From PALSA-278 sp963760285 (GTDB lineage Bacteria > Acidobacteriota > Terriglobia > Acidiferrales > UBA7541), in contig CAVXCI010000003.1 in NCBI GenBank assembly GCA_963760285.1, positions 434,001-498,000 of the forward strand: a stretch of DNA of 64,000 nt. Reading direction: 5' to 3'. Each line of letters begins with the position of its first letter. The first letter of the stretch is position 1. A model generated the notes under the pieces. That model was given only the letters and a program-made list of their open reading frames with translations. It was not told the origin of the DNA and ran no database searches. A program made the position numbers and the translations under genes. This document shows positions 25,136 through 36,876 of this stretch, one piece after another.

Positions 25136-28100
25136 CTATTCCTTGCCATTGGGAAATGCCCGCGCCAGGCATTCCTTGAGGTGTTGCGCGAGGATGCGCA
25201 CGTTGGGCTGCCGCATCATGGAGATATGTCCTCCGGAAATATCAATAATCTGCACGCCCCCGCGAGCCCATGCTCCCCATCCTGCTGTTTCGTCGTCCAC
25301 GCTGCGCAGCGACCGTTCCGTTGGCCGGAACAACGTCATTTTCCCGTCATACACGGGCGGCACGTAGATGTGCGACGCCTCCTGACACCCCTGCTGGACA
25401 GCCTTGATGGCCGCGGGCATGAAAAACCTGTACAGCCGCCGGCCAAACGATGTCCAGATTCTGTAAAGCCGGCGCGCCACGTATTGCGCGCGCTCGCGCC
25501 GCGGCATTCTGGCCAGCTTGGCCAGCAGTTCGGTCCGCGTCTGCTCACGGCCCGGAAAAGTATCCAGCAAAACCAGCAGCGAAACCTTTTCTCCCTGTTG
25601 CTTCAACTGGTGCGCCATCTCCAGCGCCACCATGCCGCCGAAGGAAAGGCCGCCCAACGCGTATGGACCGGACGGCTGCACCGTGCGAATTTCGCGGATA
25701 TAGTGCGCCGCCATCTCTTCCACGCGCCTCAGGACCGGCCGCTTGCCGTCCAGTCCCTGCGCCTGCAGGGCATACAAAGGCTGCCCCGGCGGAAGGCACT
25801 GCCCCAGTTCGCGGTAAGTCATCACCGCCCCGCCGATGCCATGCACGCAGAAAAGCGGGGTCTTGGTTCCTCGCGGCTGGATGGGCACCAGGGACGACCA
25901 TCCCGCGGAAGAATCACTCTGCTGTAAGATCCTGGCCAGCGTTTCAATCGTCGGCGCTTGCAGCAGCGCGGCGATGGGCAGCCGCCTTCCAAGTTCCTTC
26001 TCTATCCGGTGCATCAACCGCACCGCAAGCAGTGAATACCCTCCCAAGTCGAAGAAGCTCTGCTTCACGCCAATAGGCTTGGCGGCGAATACGCTTTCCC
26101 AGATGTGCGCCAACCGCATTTCCATCTCGGTCCGTGGCGCCACGTATCCTTCCTCCGCCACCACTTCAGCCCATTCCACGGCCGGAAGGCCTCGCCGGTC
26201 CACCTTGCCGTTGGGCGTCAATGGCATGGCTTCCAGCCGCACGAAGCCAGCGGGGAGCATATACTCCGGCAGGCGTTCCTTGAGAAAGTCCCGCAGATTG
26301 ACCGGCGAAAGTCCGGAGGTTTCAGTCGGGACATAATACGCTACCAGGCGGTTGTCGCCCGAAGCCACTTCCCGCGCCACCACCGCGGCGCTTCGCAACC
26401 CGGGATGCTGAACCAGCGCCGCTTCCACCTCACCCGGCTCCACGCGGAATCCCTGGATCTTCACCTGGTCGTCGCTGCGGCCGCGGAATTCCACGTTGCC
26501 ATCCGGGAGCCACCGCGCCAGGTCTCCCGTGCGGTACATTCGCGCGCCGGGATCACTCGCGAACGAGTCCGCAATAAACCGTTCCGCCGTCACTTCCGGA
26601 GCGTTCAAATATCCGCGCGCCACGCCAATTCCGCCAATGTACAACTCCCCGAATACACCCACCGGCGCGCATTGCAAATTCTCATCCAGAACATATAGCC
26701 GGTAATTTTGCAGCGGACGGCCGATGGGCAGTTCAGCGGCCGTGTCCTCCATGCCTGACGGGTCATAGGACGAGGCCACAATGCTGGCCTCTGTCGGCCC
26801 ATAGGTATTCAGCCACTGAATCTTTTCGCCTGCGCAACGCCGCCACTCTCCGTATGCGCGCGCCAGCGCCTTTTCGCCGCCCACAATCACCAGCCGCAGC
26901 GAATCCGGCAGCTTCGGCCTGGTCTCCGCCAGCTCATTCACCAATTCGTGCCACAGCGCCGTGGGGAGGTTCCATACGGTCACGCCGAGCTGATTCGACC
27001 ACTCCACCAGACTCTTCAGGTCGAGCGACAAATCCTCCGTCCGCAGGACCACCGCTCCGCCGGAGGCCAGGGTGGGGAAAATTTCCTCCACGGAAATATC
27101 AAAACTGATGGAGGAAAGCTGAGGGACGCGGTCTTTGGCCGTCAATCCATATATTTTCACGGCTGCCAGGTGATGATTCACATATCCACGATGCGTCAGC
27201 AGCACACCCTTGGGGCGCCCGTGGAGCCGGACGTGTAGATAATATAGACGATGTTGGCGGGATTAACCGTCGTGGATGGATTCGCGCGGCTCTCCTTTTC
27301 CACGCCTTCCCAGAACGCCGCTGTCATGCAAATCACTTCAGCCCCGGTATCCGGGAGCCCCGCGGAGGTTTCCTTCCGCGTCAGCAGCAGCCGTGCGCCG
27401 GAATCCTGCAGCATGTGCGCCAGCCGCGAGTCCGGATACTTGGGGTCCAGCGGGACACATGCCCCGCCTGCCTTCATAATCGCCAGCAGAGCGACAATCA
27501 AATCCGGCGATCCTTCCAGGCAGACAGCCACCGGCGAATCCGGGCCCACGCCGCGGCGCATCAGAAAGTGCGCCAGTTGGTTGGCGCGCTCGTTCAAATC
27601 GCGGTAGGAAAGCCGCTTCGCGCCGTACAACAGCGCCAGAGCATCGGGCGTGCGCGCCGCCTGCGCTTCGATCAGGTTCTGCACGCACAGCCCCTCGGGG
27701 ATCTTAACTGCTGTGTCGTTCCACCGCGCCAAGTCGGCGCGTTCCGCGTCGCCCACCAACGCCAGCCGCGCGATAGCCCCTTCGGGATTACTCGTAAACG
27801 CCGCTAACAAAGTGCTGTAGTGTCCCGCCAGACGCTCCATTGAAGGCTGGCTCCACAACCGGCTGTCGTAGACAATTGTTGCCGCCATTCCTCCAGCTGG
27901 CGCGGGGCGGATCTGCAATTCCAGCTCAGTACCAGCAATCCTGGAAGAAGCGTGGCCGTTTGATGCCGGCAAACCGTCCGCATCAAACGCAAAACCCACG
28001 GAAAACAGCGGCTCCCGCTGAAAATTCCGTCCCGGAAACAGTTCGGAGAGCCATTGTTGCACCGGGAGGTGCGCATGCAACCGGGTTTCATTTATTTCCG

Positions 28101-31100
28101 CAGCCAGGCGTTGCGCCAGGTTCTCGAGTGTTACTTTGCCATCCAGACTGAGACGCAGAGCCAGAATATCTGAAGTCCCCCGCGATGCGCCGTTGCCGGA
28201 AGAACCTGCCGGCATCACACATGCCAGGGGCATATCGGACTGGCCCGTGTAACGGAAAAGAAGTGTGGCGAACGCCGCCAGCCAGGCCTTGGCCGGGGCG
28301 ATGCCCTTTGCCCCGCAGAGCGCGGCCACGCGCTCCACCACTTCGCGCGAAACACTCCATTGGAAAGCAGACGGGCGCGCGCCCACACCATCATGCCGCG
28401 GACGGTCGGTGGGCAATTCCAGCCGCCCCGGCAGATCGCCAAACAGCGCCCGCCAATAGGCCATGCTTTTATCCGCCGAAGGGCCGCCAACGCGCGGTGC
28501 GTGCTCATCCTCTTGCGCGGCCGCGGAAGTGGAACCGCTTACATGCTCTTTCCGCGCGAGGTCAGCCACATGAGTCTGCGATTGCGCACCCGCCCGGACT
28601 GCGGCCTCCGCACCGGAGATTTTCAGCCACGTGGGATCAATGGCCTGGGCCCGCTCCAGGCAGCCTCGCAACTCCTCCGCCAACAAGCGCACGTGCGGAT
28701 CGGCAACAATACTGACGTGCGTCCCGGCCACGGTGTGAACTTCCACGCCGCCACCGGCCCATTCAGACCATCCCGCCTGCGGATCGTCCACGCCGCGCAG
28801 CGCCCGTTCACTCGCGCGGAACAGCGTCACGCATCCTGGATACGGCTTCGGTTCATAGCGCACGGACGCACGACGGCAGGCGTTCTTCACTTCCTTCAAA
28901 GGCCGTGGCAAAGTCAGCCGGTAAGGCAGCCGCCCCATGTATCCCGCAAATCCCGGGGTCTTCCGCACCAAATACTGCATCTTCTGGTCCATCGGCAGGT
29001 CAATGAATTTCCTGAGCAATTCGCCACGCGGGATAACCTTTCCTGGGTAGGTATCGAACAGCGCCAGCAGCCCCACTTTCTGCCCCGCGGCGATCAACTG
29101 TTGCGCCATTTCGAATGCCACCACACCGCCGAAGGAGAGCCCGCTCAGGTAATAGGGACCCTCGGGCTGGAGGCTGCGAATCTCGCGTATGTATAGAGCC
29201 GCCATCTCTTCGACGGTATCCAGCGGCTGCTGCTTCCCGTCCAGACCGCGCGCTTCCAGGCCGTACACCGGCTGATCCCCTCCCAGGCGTCGCGCGAGTT
29301 CACGAAATCGCAGCAGCGTGCCGCCAATTCCGTGAATACAGAAAAACGGCGGGCGTGTGCCGCGCGGTTCGATGGGCACCAGACATTCCCACGAATACGC
29401 CGGGCCTTCCTTCTTCAGCAGCGCCGCCATGCGCTCCACGGTCGGCGCCAGGAACAGCGTGGAAAGCGGCAGTCGCCTGCCGAATTCGCGCTCAATCCGG
29501 TGCATTAGCCGGACAGCCAGGAGCGAATGGCCGCCCAGGTCGAAGAAGTCGTCGTCAACGCTGACGCGGTGCCGCCCCAGGACCTCTTCCCAGATGCGCA
29601 GCAGCCGCGATTCCGATTCGTCCTTGGGCCGCCGGAACCCATGCACCGCCGTCTGTTCGTACTCGTTTGGCGCGGGCAGGCGGCGCTTGTCCACTTTCCC
29701 GTTGGCCGTCAGCGGGATATTTTCCAGCTTCACGAACGCCGCCGGCACCATGTATTCCGGCAAAGTACGCCGCAGCGCCGTCCGCAGATCGCCCGCCTCT
29801 TCCCGCGCGCCCGCCGAGGGAACCCAGTAGGCCACCAGTCTCTTTTCGCCGGGACTTTCCTCGCGCACTATCACCGCGGCGTTCTTCACCGGCAGAAGCT
29901 GCTTCAGAGCCGCTTCCACCTCGCCCGGCTCAATGCGGTGTCCGCGGATTTTTACCTGGTCGTCGGTGCGCCCGCAGAATTCGATGTTGCCGTCGGGACG
30001 GTAACGCGCCAGGTCGCCGGTGCGGTACATCTTCGCGTTGGGATCGGGGTCAAACGGATTCGGAAGAAACCGCTCGGCGGTCAATTCACGGCGATTGAAA
30101 TATCCCTGGGCCACGCCGTCGCCACCGATATATAACTCGCCCGCAATTCCCACCGGCGTGGGATGGCCATGGGGATCGAGCAGATAAACCTGGGTGTTGC
30201 CAATCGGACGTCCGATGGGCACCGACGAGGTAATTCCCTGCGCCTGCGGAGGAATCGGATAGCAGCAGGTAAACGTTGTCCCCTCGGTGGGGCCATAGCC
30301 ATTGATGATCCGTGTGTTCGGCAGGATCTGCAGTGCCCGCTGCACGTGCGCCAGCGACAGCGCTTCTCCGCCAATCAACAGCTGCCGCACGTTGTGCAGC
30401 ACGCGCGGGTTCTGGTCAATCACCGTGTTGAACAGTGACGACGTCAGCCACAACGTGCTGACGTGCTCCTTCTCCAGCACTTCACCCAGATCTTCAATCG
30501 CGGGCACCCGTCCGGGGAAAAGCACGCAACGCCCGCCGTGCAGCAGCGGTCCCCACAGTTCCAGCGTGGATGCGTCAAATGACAGCGGCGCCAGTTGCAG
30601 AAAAGTTTCCTTGGGACCGAACTCCGCGTAGTCCACGCCGAAAACCAGCCGCACAATGCTGCGATGGCGAACCGCCACGCCCTTGGGCATTCCCGTCGAT
30701 CCCGAGGTGTGCATGATGTACGCCAGGTCGTCCGGGCGAGTGGGGACGTGCGGCGCCTGCCTGGAACTGCGGGACAATTCGGCGTTGTCTCCGTCTACGC
30801 GCAGCAGTTTCACGGTTCGCGGCAAACGCGTTTCCAGGGAGCGCTGGGTGATCACGATTTTCGTTTCGCCGTCCCGCAACAGCAGCGCCAGCCGGTCCGC
30901 GGGAAGCTCCGGATCCAGAGGCAAATAAGCCGCGCCCGCTTTCAAGATTCCCAACAACGCGGCAATCATCTCCGGCGAGCGGTCCAGGCAAATACCTACG
31001 ATTCCCCCGTGCGGGACGCCCATGGCGGTCAACTGATTCGCAAATTGATTGGCGCGCTGGTCCAGCTGGCGATAGGTCAAATTCGCCCTGCCGAAAACCA

Positions 31101-32667
31101 CCGCCACGGCGTCGGGACTTTCCCCCACGCGCGCTTCAAACAGCTCATGGATGCACTGGCCCGACGGATATTCCGTCCTTGTGTTGTTCCATTCCACCAG
31201 AATCTGGCGCTTTTCAGCGTCGTTCAAAAGCGGCAGATCCGAGATGCGCGCGTCGGGATCTTCCACGATGCTGGTGAGCAGCGTCTCCAGGTGGCCGGAC
31301 ATCCGCGCAATGGTCGCCGCGTCGAAGAGGTCCGTGCTATACATAAAGCGCCCGCCGATGCCTGAGGGCTGCTCGTCCAATTCCAGGTAGATATCGAATT
31401 TTGACGCGCCGGTCTCCACGTCAAGCTGCGTGATGCGCCATTCGGTATCCTCCTCTGGCAGCGCGGGCACCACGGTGAACAGCACCTGGAACAACGGATT
31501 GCGGCTGGGGTCGTGGGGAACGCGCAGCTCCCTCACCAGAATTTCAAACGGGACATCGCCATTTGACAGCGCTTCCAGCGTGGCTGCGCGATTGCGGCGC
31601 AACAGCTCGCGAAAAGTGGGATTGCCGCCCAGTTCGGCGCGCAACATTAACGGATTCTGGAAGCAGCCCAGTATGTTTTCAAATTCCGAGCGGTTCCGTC
31701 CGGAATTCACCGTGCCCACGGCAAATTCATCCTGCATGGTGTAGCGCTGCAGCAAAATCTCAAACGCTGTCAGCAGCGTCATGAAGGTTGTGGCGCCTTC
31801 CCGCTTGCTGAGCGCGATGATTTCCTGGGAAAGCCCGCGGGAAAGATGAACCCGGTGCAGGCCACCGTGGAAGGATTGCACCGCCGGACGCGGGCGGTCC
31901 GTGGGCAGCGCCAGCGGGCTCACTTCCTTTTCCGCCTGCCGTTTCCAATATTCAATCTGCCCGGTGATTCCGCCGCCAGCAATCCATTGCCGCTGCCACG
32001 CTGAAAAATCCGGATACTGCAGTTCCACTTCCGGCAGCGGCGAGGGCTGCCCCGCGGCGAACGCGGCGTATAGCTGCTGCAATTCGCGCCAGAAAATCCG
32101 GTAGCCGGAAATGCCATCAAAAATGATGTGGTGGAACGTCATGAACATCCGGTAATCATCCGGCGCAAGACGGCAAAGCGTGGCGCGGAAGAGCGGGCCC
32201 TTGGAAAGATCGAACAACCGCTGGGCTTCCCGCGAACCCAGGCGCGCCGCTTCCGCTTCGCGCTGTTCCCTGGGCAGATGCGAAAGATCGACGACGGGAA
32301 TATCAATGGTCATCCGCGGATGGATCACCTGCAGAGGCTCGCCATCCACCACTTCGATGGTGGTGCGCCAGGCGTCATGACGCCGCATGACCTCATTCAC
32401 GGCGCGGATCATCGCGGCCATATCCATGTGGCCGCGGCGGTAGACGGTCATCACCTCGTGATAGACGGGGACATCAGGCGCCAGCTGCGAATGCACCCAA
32501 ACCTGCTCCTGCGCATAGGAGAGCGGCATCGGCGCGGTCACCGGCTGATGCGGGACGGGCGAGGCCTGCGGTTTATCCCTGGACAGCTGACGGAGGTATT
32601 GATCCAGCCGGGCGCGCTGGTCCGAAGTCAGCGGCGTCGCGGCGGATTTGGTGTCCGTGGGGTTCAT
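25136..32667 (-). CDS. Two-module NRPS, C-A-T-TE-(partial C)-A-T-TE, interrupted by one frameshift
   Basis: About 2,510 residues when the single frameshift near 27,200-27,215 is repaired (an adjacent stop truncates the first frame at residue 1823). Domains in the first frame: C 47-480 with an intact HHxxxDG (H179, H180, D184); A1 about 505-1000 ('HTSGSTGMPKGV', 'NGYGPTEGTT', 'YRTGDLAR'); T1 with Ser1048 in 'LGGHSLL'; TE1 about 1095-1340 with Ser1178 (GLSFG), D1205 and H1317. A polar linker (1340-1400) leads to only the C-terminal lobe of a second C domain (1400-1640, no HHxxxDG), then A2. The second frame supplies the rest of A2, T2 (LGGYSLL) and TE2 (GLSFGG, LLDT, GGHIS). My reading of the specificity codes is DALWLGGTFK for A1 and DIENIGTIVK for A2; I assign no substrates. 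The start ATG overlaps the P450 stop (ATGA). Confidence 0.88.
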
Positions 32668-33966
32668 GGATTGGCGTTCGGGAGCGCTGCGGGCTTTTTC
32701 GAGTCGCTGCCGGGCGAGGACTTCCCCTTTACCGGATCAAACTTCACCGGCAGGGAGATTAGCCCGCGCAGCCCCAGGTTGGTGCGCCACGTCAGCGGGC
32801 CGGGTTCGAGCTGCAGATTCAGCAGGCGACGGCTGATGGCTTCAAACGCCGCCTGTCCTTCAATCCTCGCCAGCGGCGCGCCAAAACAGAAATGCGCCGC
32901 CCATCCGAATGCCAGATGCCGGTTATCCTGCCGGGTGATGTCAAAGCGATCGGGGTCTGGAAATCTTTCCGGGTCGCGATTGCCCAGCAGCCATCACCGC
33001 CATCACGGCCTGGCGTTTCTTAATCAGCTTGCCGTGCATTTCCACGTCGTACGGAGCCAGCCGCGCCGTGTGCTGGCTGGGAGGCTCAAACCGCAGCATC
33101 TCTTCCACCGCCGAGGGAATCAACGACAGGTCATTCCGCAGCCGCGCAAACTCCTCCGGATGCCGCAGCAGCGTCAAAACGCCGTTGCCAATCAGATTGG
33201 TGGTGGTTTCCTGCCCGCCGACCATGGTCACAATCGTGTTGGCCACGATTTCTTCATCGGTCAGCCGGTCGCCATCCACTTCCGCGGTCATCAACGAATC
33301 AATCAGGCCCTCCCCGGGTGCTCCCGAAATTCCGCCATCGCGCTCACGGAAATAAGCGGTCATATCCTGTACGGTTTTCAGCACGCGCGGGATGTGGTCC
33401 GGATTATGCTGAAAATTTCCCAGCATCTCCGCGAAGTCCGACGACCATCCCTTGAGCATTGATGATCGGACACCGGAACGCCCAGCATTTCCGCCGTGAC
33501 GATGGCCGGCAGCGGCTCCGCCAAATCGCTAATCACGTCCATGTGCCCGCGCGGCTCCGCCTCGGAAATCAATCGGTCGGTAATTTCGCGGATGTGCTCG
33601 CGCAGAATCTCCACACGCCGCGGCGTGAAAGCATAGGACGCCAGGCCGCGCAGCCGGGTGTGCATCGGGTGGGTCCAGGAACAGCATCTGCTTCACCATC
33701 ACCTTGGCGATGGGGCCCAGCTGTTCCAGGCCCATCTGGCCAAGCTGTTCCGGGGAAGGCGTGCGGTCCGCGGAAAAATTGTAGAGGACGTTTACCACGT
33801 CCTCATAGCGCGTCACTACCCAGGCGTGCAGAAAAGGGGTCCCAGTGCAGCGGGATCTTCGGTGCGCAGGCGTGCAAACAGCGGGTAGGGATTGGCGAGC
33901 ACTTCCGGGTCAAGCAGGCGAACCAGACTCAGGACTCGAATCTGTGCTGGCCGAGGAGGAGGACAT
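32664..33966 (-). CDS. Cytochrome P450 (bacterial class), broken by several indels
   Basis: About 430 residues after repair. In order across three shifting frames: N-terminus 'LVRLLDPEVLANPYPLFARL', 'TRYEDVVNVLYNFSADRTP', 'PRRVEILREHIREITDRLI' (B-C region), the I-helix 'VTMVGGQETTTNLIGNG' (AGxET-like), 'VEEMLRFEPP' (ExxR), 'NRDPERFPDPDRFDI', then the haem loop 'FGWAAHFCFGAPLAR' with the Cys ligand. The loop has Ala where the consensus FxxGxHxC has Gly. The indels I could see are at about 33,910, 33,853, 33,835, 33,675, 33,461 and 32,990, mostly in homopolymer runs. The stop codon overlaps the NRPS start. A P450 directly after an A-T didomain suggests hydroxylation of a carrier-bound amino acid. 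Confidence 0.82.
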
Positions 33967-33973
33967 CCGGATT

Positions 33974-35991
33974 TCAAGTCGCCATAAGTGGCTTCAGCCC
34001 GATTGTAACGCTAATTTTGCTGGGACTGCCCGCCTGACCGGACTCCAGTTTCGCCAAAATCAGCCGTTCGATTTCGGAGGAGAGGTCCGCCACCGTTGGA
34101 GCGTCAAATAGACTGCGCAGCGGCATTTCAATGCCAAAGCTGTCGCGAATCCGCGCAATTACCTGCGTGCCCAGCAGGGAATGTCCGCCGAGCAAAAAGA
34201 AATTCTCGTGGACGCTCACGCGCTCCAGGCCCATCAGCGACGCCAGAATCTCCGAGAGCCGTTCCTCCACTGGCGTGCGCGGCGCGATGTATTCCGATCC
34301 TCGCGTTCACGCTCCGCGCGCGGCGCATCGGGGCAGCCAGCGCCCGCGGTCAATTTTCCCGTGAGGAGTCATCGGCAATGCCGGCAGCGAAACAAACGCC
34401 GTGGGAACCATATACTCCGGCAGAAGGCCGCGCAGATACTCCATGACTCGGCCTGGGCGCGATTTCCGGCGAGCAAACAAAATAGCCGCTAGGCGTTGCC
34501 GCCGCGAAGTAAGCCACCGCCGGCGCTCGCCGCGGGTGGCCTCTTCCCGCCCCGGCAATCACCAGCGCTGTCGCGCACCCCCGCGTGGCGGTTCAGCGCC
34601 AAAACAATTCACCGGCTCAATACGGAGTCCACGAATTTTGATCTGACTCGTCCGCGCGCCCCAGGAACGCAATTTGCCCATCCGGCAGAAACGCGCCAGA
34701 TCACCGGTACGATAAATACTCTGATTCTTCGCTACCTCCCAGCACGTCGCCCGGCGTATGCGGTCAGAAAGCGCTCCGCGGTAAGGTCCGGCCTGATTCC
34801 TGATATCCCCGCGCCAGACCCGCGCCAGAAATGAAAAGCTCGCCCGGCTCGCCGATAGGGGTGAGCTGCAAACTGCTCGTCCAGAATCCACGCTTCGGTA
34901 TTGAAATTGGCCGGCCGATGGAGGGAAGTCCTCCGCTTCGCTCCGGGCGAGACTTCACCGGCACAGTCGCCACCACGGTGCATTCCGTCGGTCCATAATT
35001 ATTGATGAATTGAAACGGGAGGCCGCCGTGCGGACGGCGGTACAGAACGTATCCCCGCCGGTAAGCAAATAGCGCAAGTGACGCTTCGGATTTCCGGCCA
35101 GGCGAGCCGCAACAGATGTTCGGCCACGGCGGTGGGCGACAAACTAATGTAATGATCTTTTCCTGCAGCCAGTCGCGCAATACCTCGGGAGAAAGCCTCG
35201 CGTTTCTTCCGGCAAATGAAGCTCGGCGCCGCTGGTCAGATACGGCCAACTCTCCCACACCAAGCGTCAAACCCGGGACTGGTAAACAGCGTGGCCCGGT
35301 CGTCGGCAAACACTTCGAAGGTTTCCAGGTGCCAGAAAACCAGATTCATCAGGCTGGCGTGGGTGATTTCCACGCCCTTCGGCTGGCCCGTGGACCCGGA
35401 GGTATAAATAACGTACGCCAAATTGTGTCGGCTTGACCCCGCTCTTGGGCGCTTCAGAAGAGAATGCCGCAGAGGTCCCCCGCCCAGGCATCGATAATCA
35501 CCGGCTGCCAGCTTCCCGACGGAAGCATTCGCGGCTGTTTCCGGCTGCGCCAGCACCACGCCAACATGGGCATCATCAAAAGAAAGGAGATTCGCTCCGC
35601 GGATACGTAGGGTCAATGGGGACATACGCGCCGCCAGCTTTCAGAATCCCCAACGCTCCCACCACCATGTCCGGGGACCGGCCAGTAAACAGCCCAACAC
35701 ATACATCAGGACCTACTCCGCGCTGTCGCAAAAGATGGGCCAGGCGGTTGGACCGCAACTCCAAGTCCTCATAGCGCAGTACCCGTTCGGACCGGCCACG
35801 GCGATGGCCTGCGGGAAGCAGCGGCCTTCTCGCTGGTGATTTCTTGCACGCAGCGATTTAACGGAACGGGCGCTCCATGGCATTCCAGCTTCTTCAGAAG
35901 CCTCCCTCCTGGGAGCGGCCACGGTGCCGGGGACGGCGCCCCTGCAAGCTTGGGTAGGGTTCACAGCATGGATCCGGACATCGCTCTTCAC
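33974..35991 (-). CDS. NRPS adenylation-thiolation (A-T) didomain protein, broken by many indels
   Basis: About 670 residues after repair; the reading frame changes repeatedly. Pieces in order: 'LELRSNRLAHLLRQRGVGPD' and 'GILKAGGAYVPIDPTYP' (A1-A2 core motifs), 'AYVIYTSGSTGQPKGVEITH' (A3), 'SPGFDA', 'FINNYGPTECTVVAT' (A5), 'GEPGELFISGAGLARGY' (A7 region), 'YRTGDLARF' and 'IKIRGLRIEP' (A8), 'LLPEYMVPTAFV', and the T domain 'FLLGGHSLLGTQVIARI' with its Ser. There is no condensation domain: upstream sequence is a short leader and then the CysQ stop. A stand-alone A-T next to a P450 is the layout of known beta-hydroxylation cassettes. The exact start (GTG 35991) is uncertain. Partial specificity residues (D, A, W at the first three code positions) are visible after repair. 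Confidence 0.8.
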
Positions 35992-36054
35992 CCGGCATTA
36001 CTCTCGAATACCCCATTATGACGAAAGCCAAAATCTGGAATAAAAATATGATGC

Positions 36055-36876
36055 TTAAGATTTGGCCAGGACGCTGATCGCTTCGCGGACCGGCTCCCCC
36101 AGATACTCACGCATTGGGCCATAGAGCCGTGGGCCACTGGCCACCAGTCCTGAAAAAAGCGTCGTCTTGCGGTTGAAAATCCCGGGCCCATCCTCCAGTG
36201 TGCGCGCCACGCCGCCGGCCGCCTCAATCAGCGCCACGCCCGCGGCAATATCCCATTCATTCTTTGGCGACAGCGTCCAGGTGGCGTCCGCCAGCCCCGC
36301 CGCGACTCTGGCCAATTTATATGCCACCGAACCCATGGGGACAATCCTCAACCCGTCCCCTTCAAACCGTTTCCACTCGCCCCGCCCGGTTTCCGTGCGG
36401 CTGGCGAGAACAGTGGCGCCGCAAAGCTCGCCTTTTTCGGACACCTTCACGGCCTTGCCGTTTAGCGTAACACCACCAGCCTGCGCCCCCAGGAAAAGCT
36501 CCCCCGTGGCGGGGTTACAGATACCCCCGGCCGCCGCGCGGCCATCCACAACGTAGCCCACCGAAATACACCATTCCGGTATGCCATCCACGAATTCGCG
36601 GGTCCCGTCCAGCGGATCAACCACCCAAACCCGCCTGCAATTCAGCCGCGACAAATCGTCCGCGCTCTCTTCCGACAGCCAGCCTTCTCCCTCCCGCAGC
36701 AGTTTCTCACGGAGAATCCGGTCCGCGATGCGGTCTGCTTCCGTCACCGGCCCGCGTCCTTTGGATTTTTCCGCCGATGCAACCGCCCCGGAAACAAACG
36801 GGCGAATTGCCTCCACGGCGCATTCCAACGCAGTGCGAATGCGTTCTACTATTTCATCCATGGAATCCTGCGTCAT
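36055..36876 (-). CDS. cysQ: 3'(2'),5'-bisphosphate nucleotidase / inositol-monophosphatase family (CysQ-like)
   Basis: 273 residues with the lithium-sensitive phosphatase motifs: 'GPVTEADRIADRI', metal-binding 'LSEESADD', 'WVVDPLDGTREFVDGIPEW' (DPxDGT) and C-terminal 'NEWDIAAGVALIEAAGG' (WDxAA). CysQ hydrolyses PAP (3'-phosphoadenosine 5'-phosphate), the by-product of sulfotransferases, to AMP. The closeness to inositol monophosphatases means substrate is inferred. Support comes from context: its start overlaps the stop of the PAPS synthase by 4 bp (ATGA), so the two are translated together. I therefore read it as PAP removal for the sulfation pathway of this locus. Confidence 0.85.
   Translation of the reverse strand: MTQDSMDEIVERIRTALECAVEAIRPFVSGAVASAEKSKGRGPVTEADRIADRILREKLLREGEGWLSEESADDLSRLNCRRVWVVDPLDGTREFVDGIPEWCISVGYVVDGRAAAGGICNPATGELFLGAQAGGVTLNGKAVKVSEKGELCGATVLASRTETGRGEWKRFEGDGLRIVPMGSVAYKLARVAAGLADATWTLSPKNEWDIAAGVALIEAAGGVARTLEDGPGIFNRKTTLFSGLVASGPRLYGPMREYLGEPVREAISVLAKS

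Noticed and set aside
32664..33966. In-frame UGA codons in the P450 as possible selenocysteine sites (because selC is present)
   Set aside because: Each stop disappears on a one-base repair and the frame changes there, so they are frameshift artefacts, not recoding.
25136..36000. MbtH-like protein gene for the NRPS
   Set aside because: Looked for the short NxExQxSxWP motif in the gaps; not found. It may be elsewhere or not needed.
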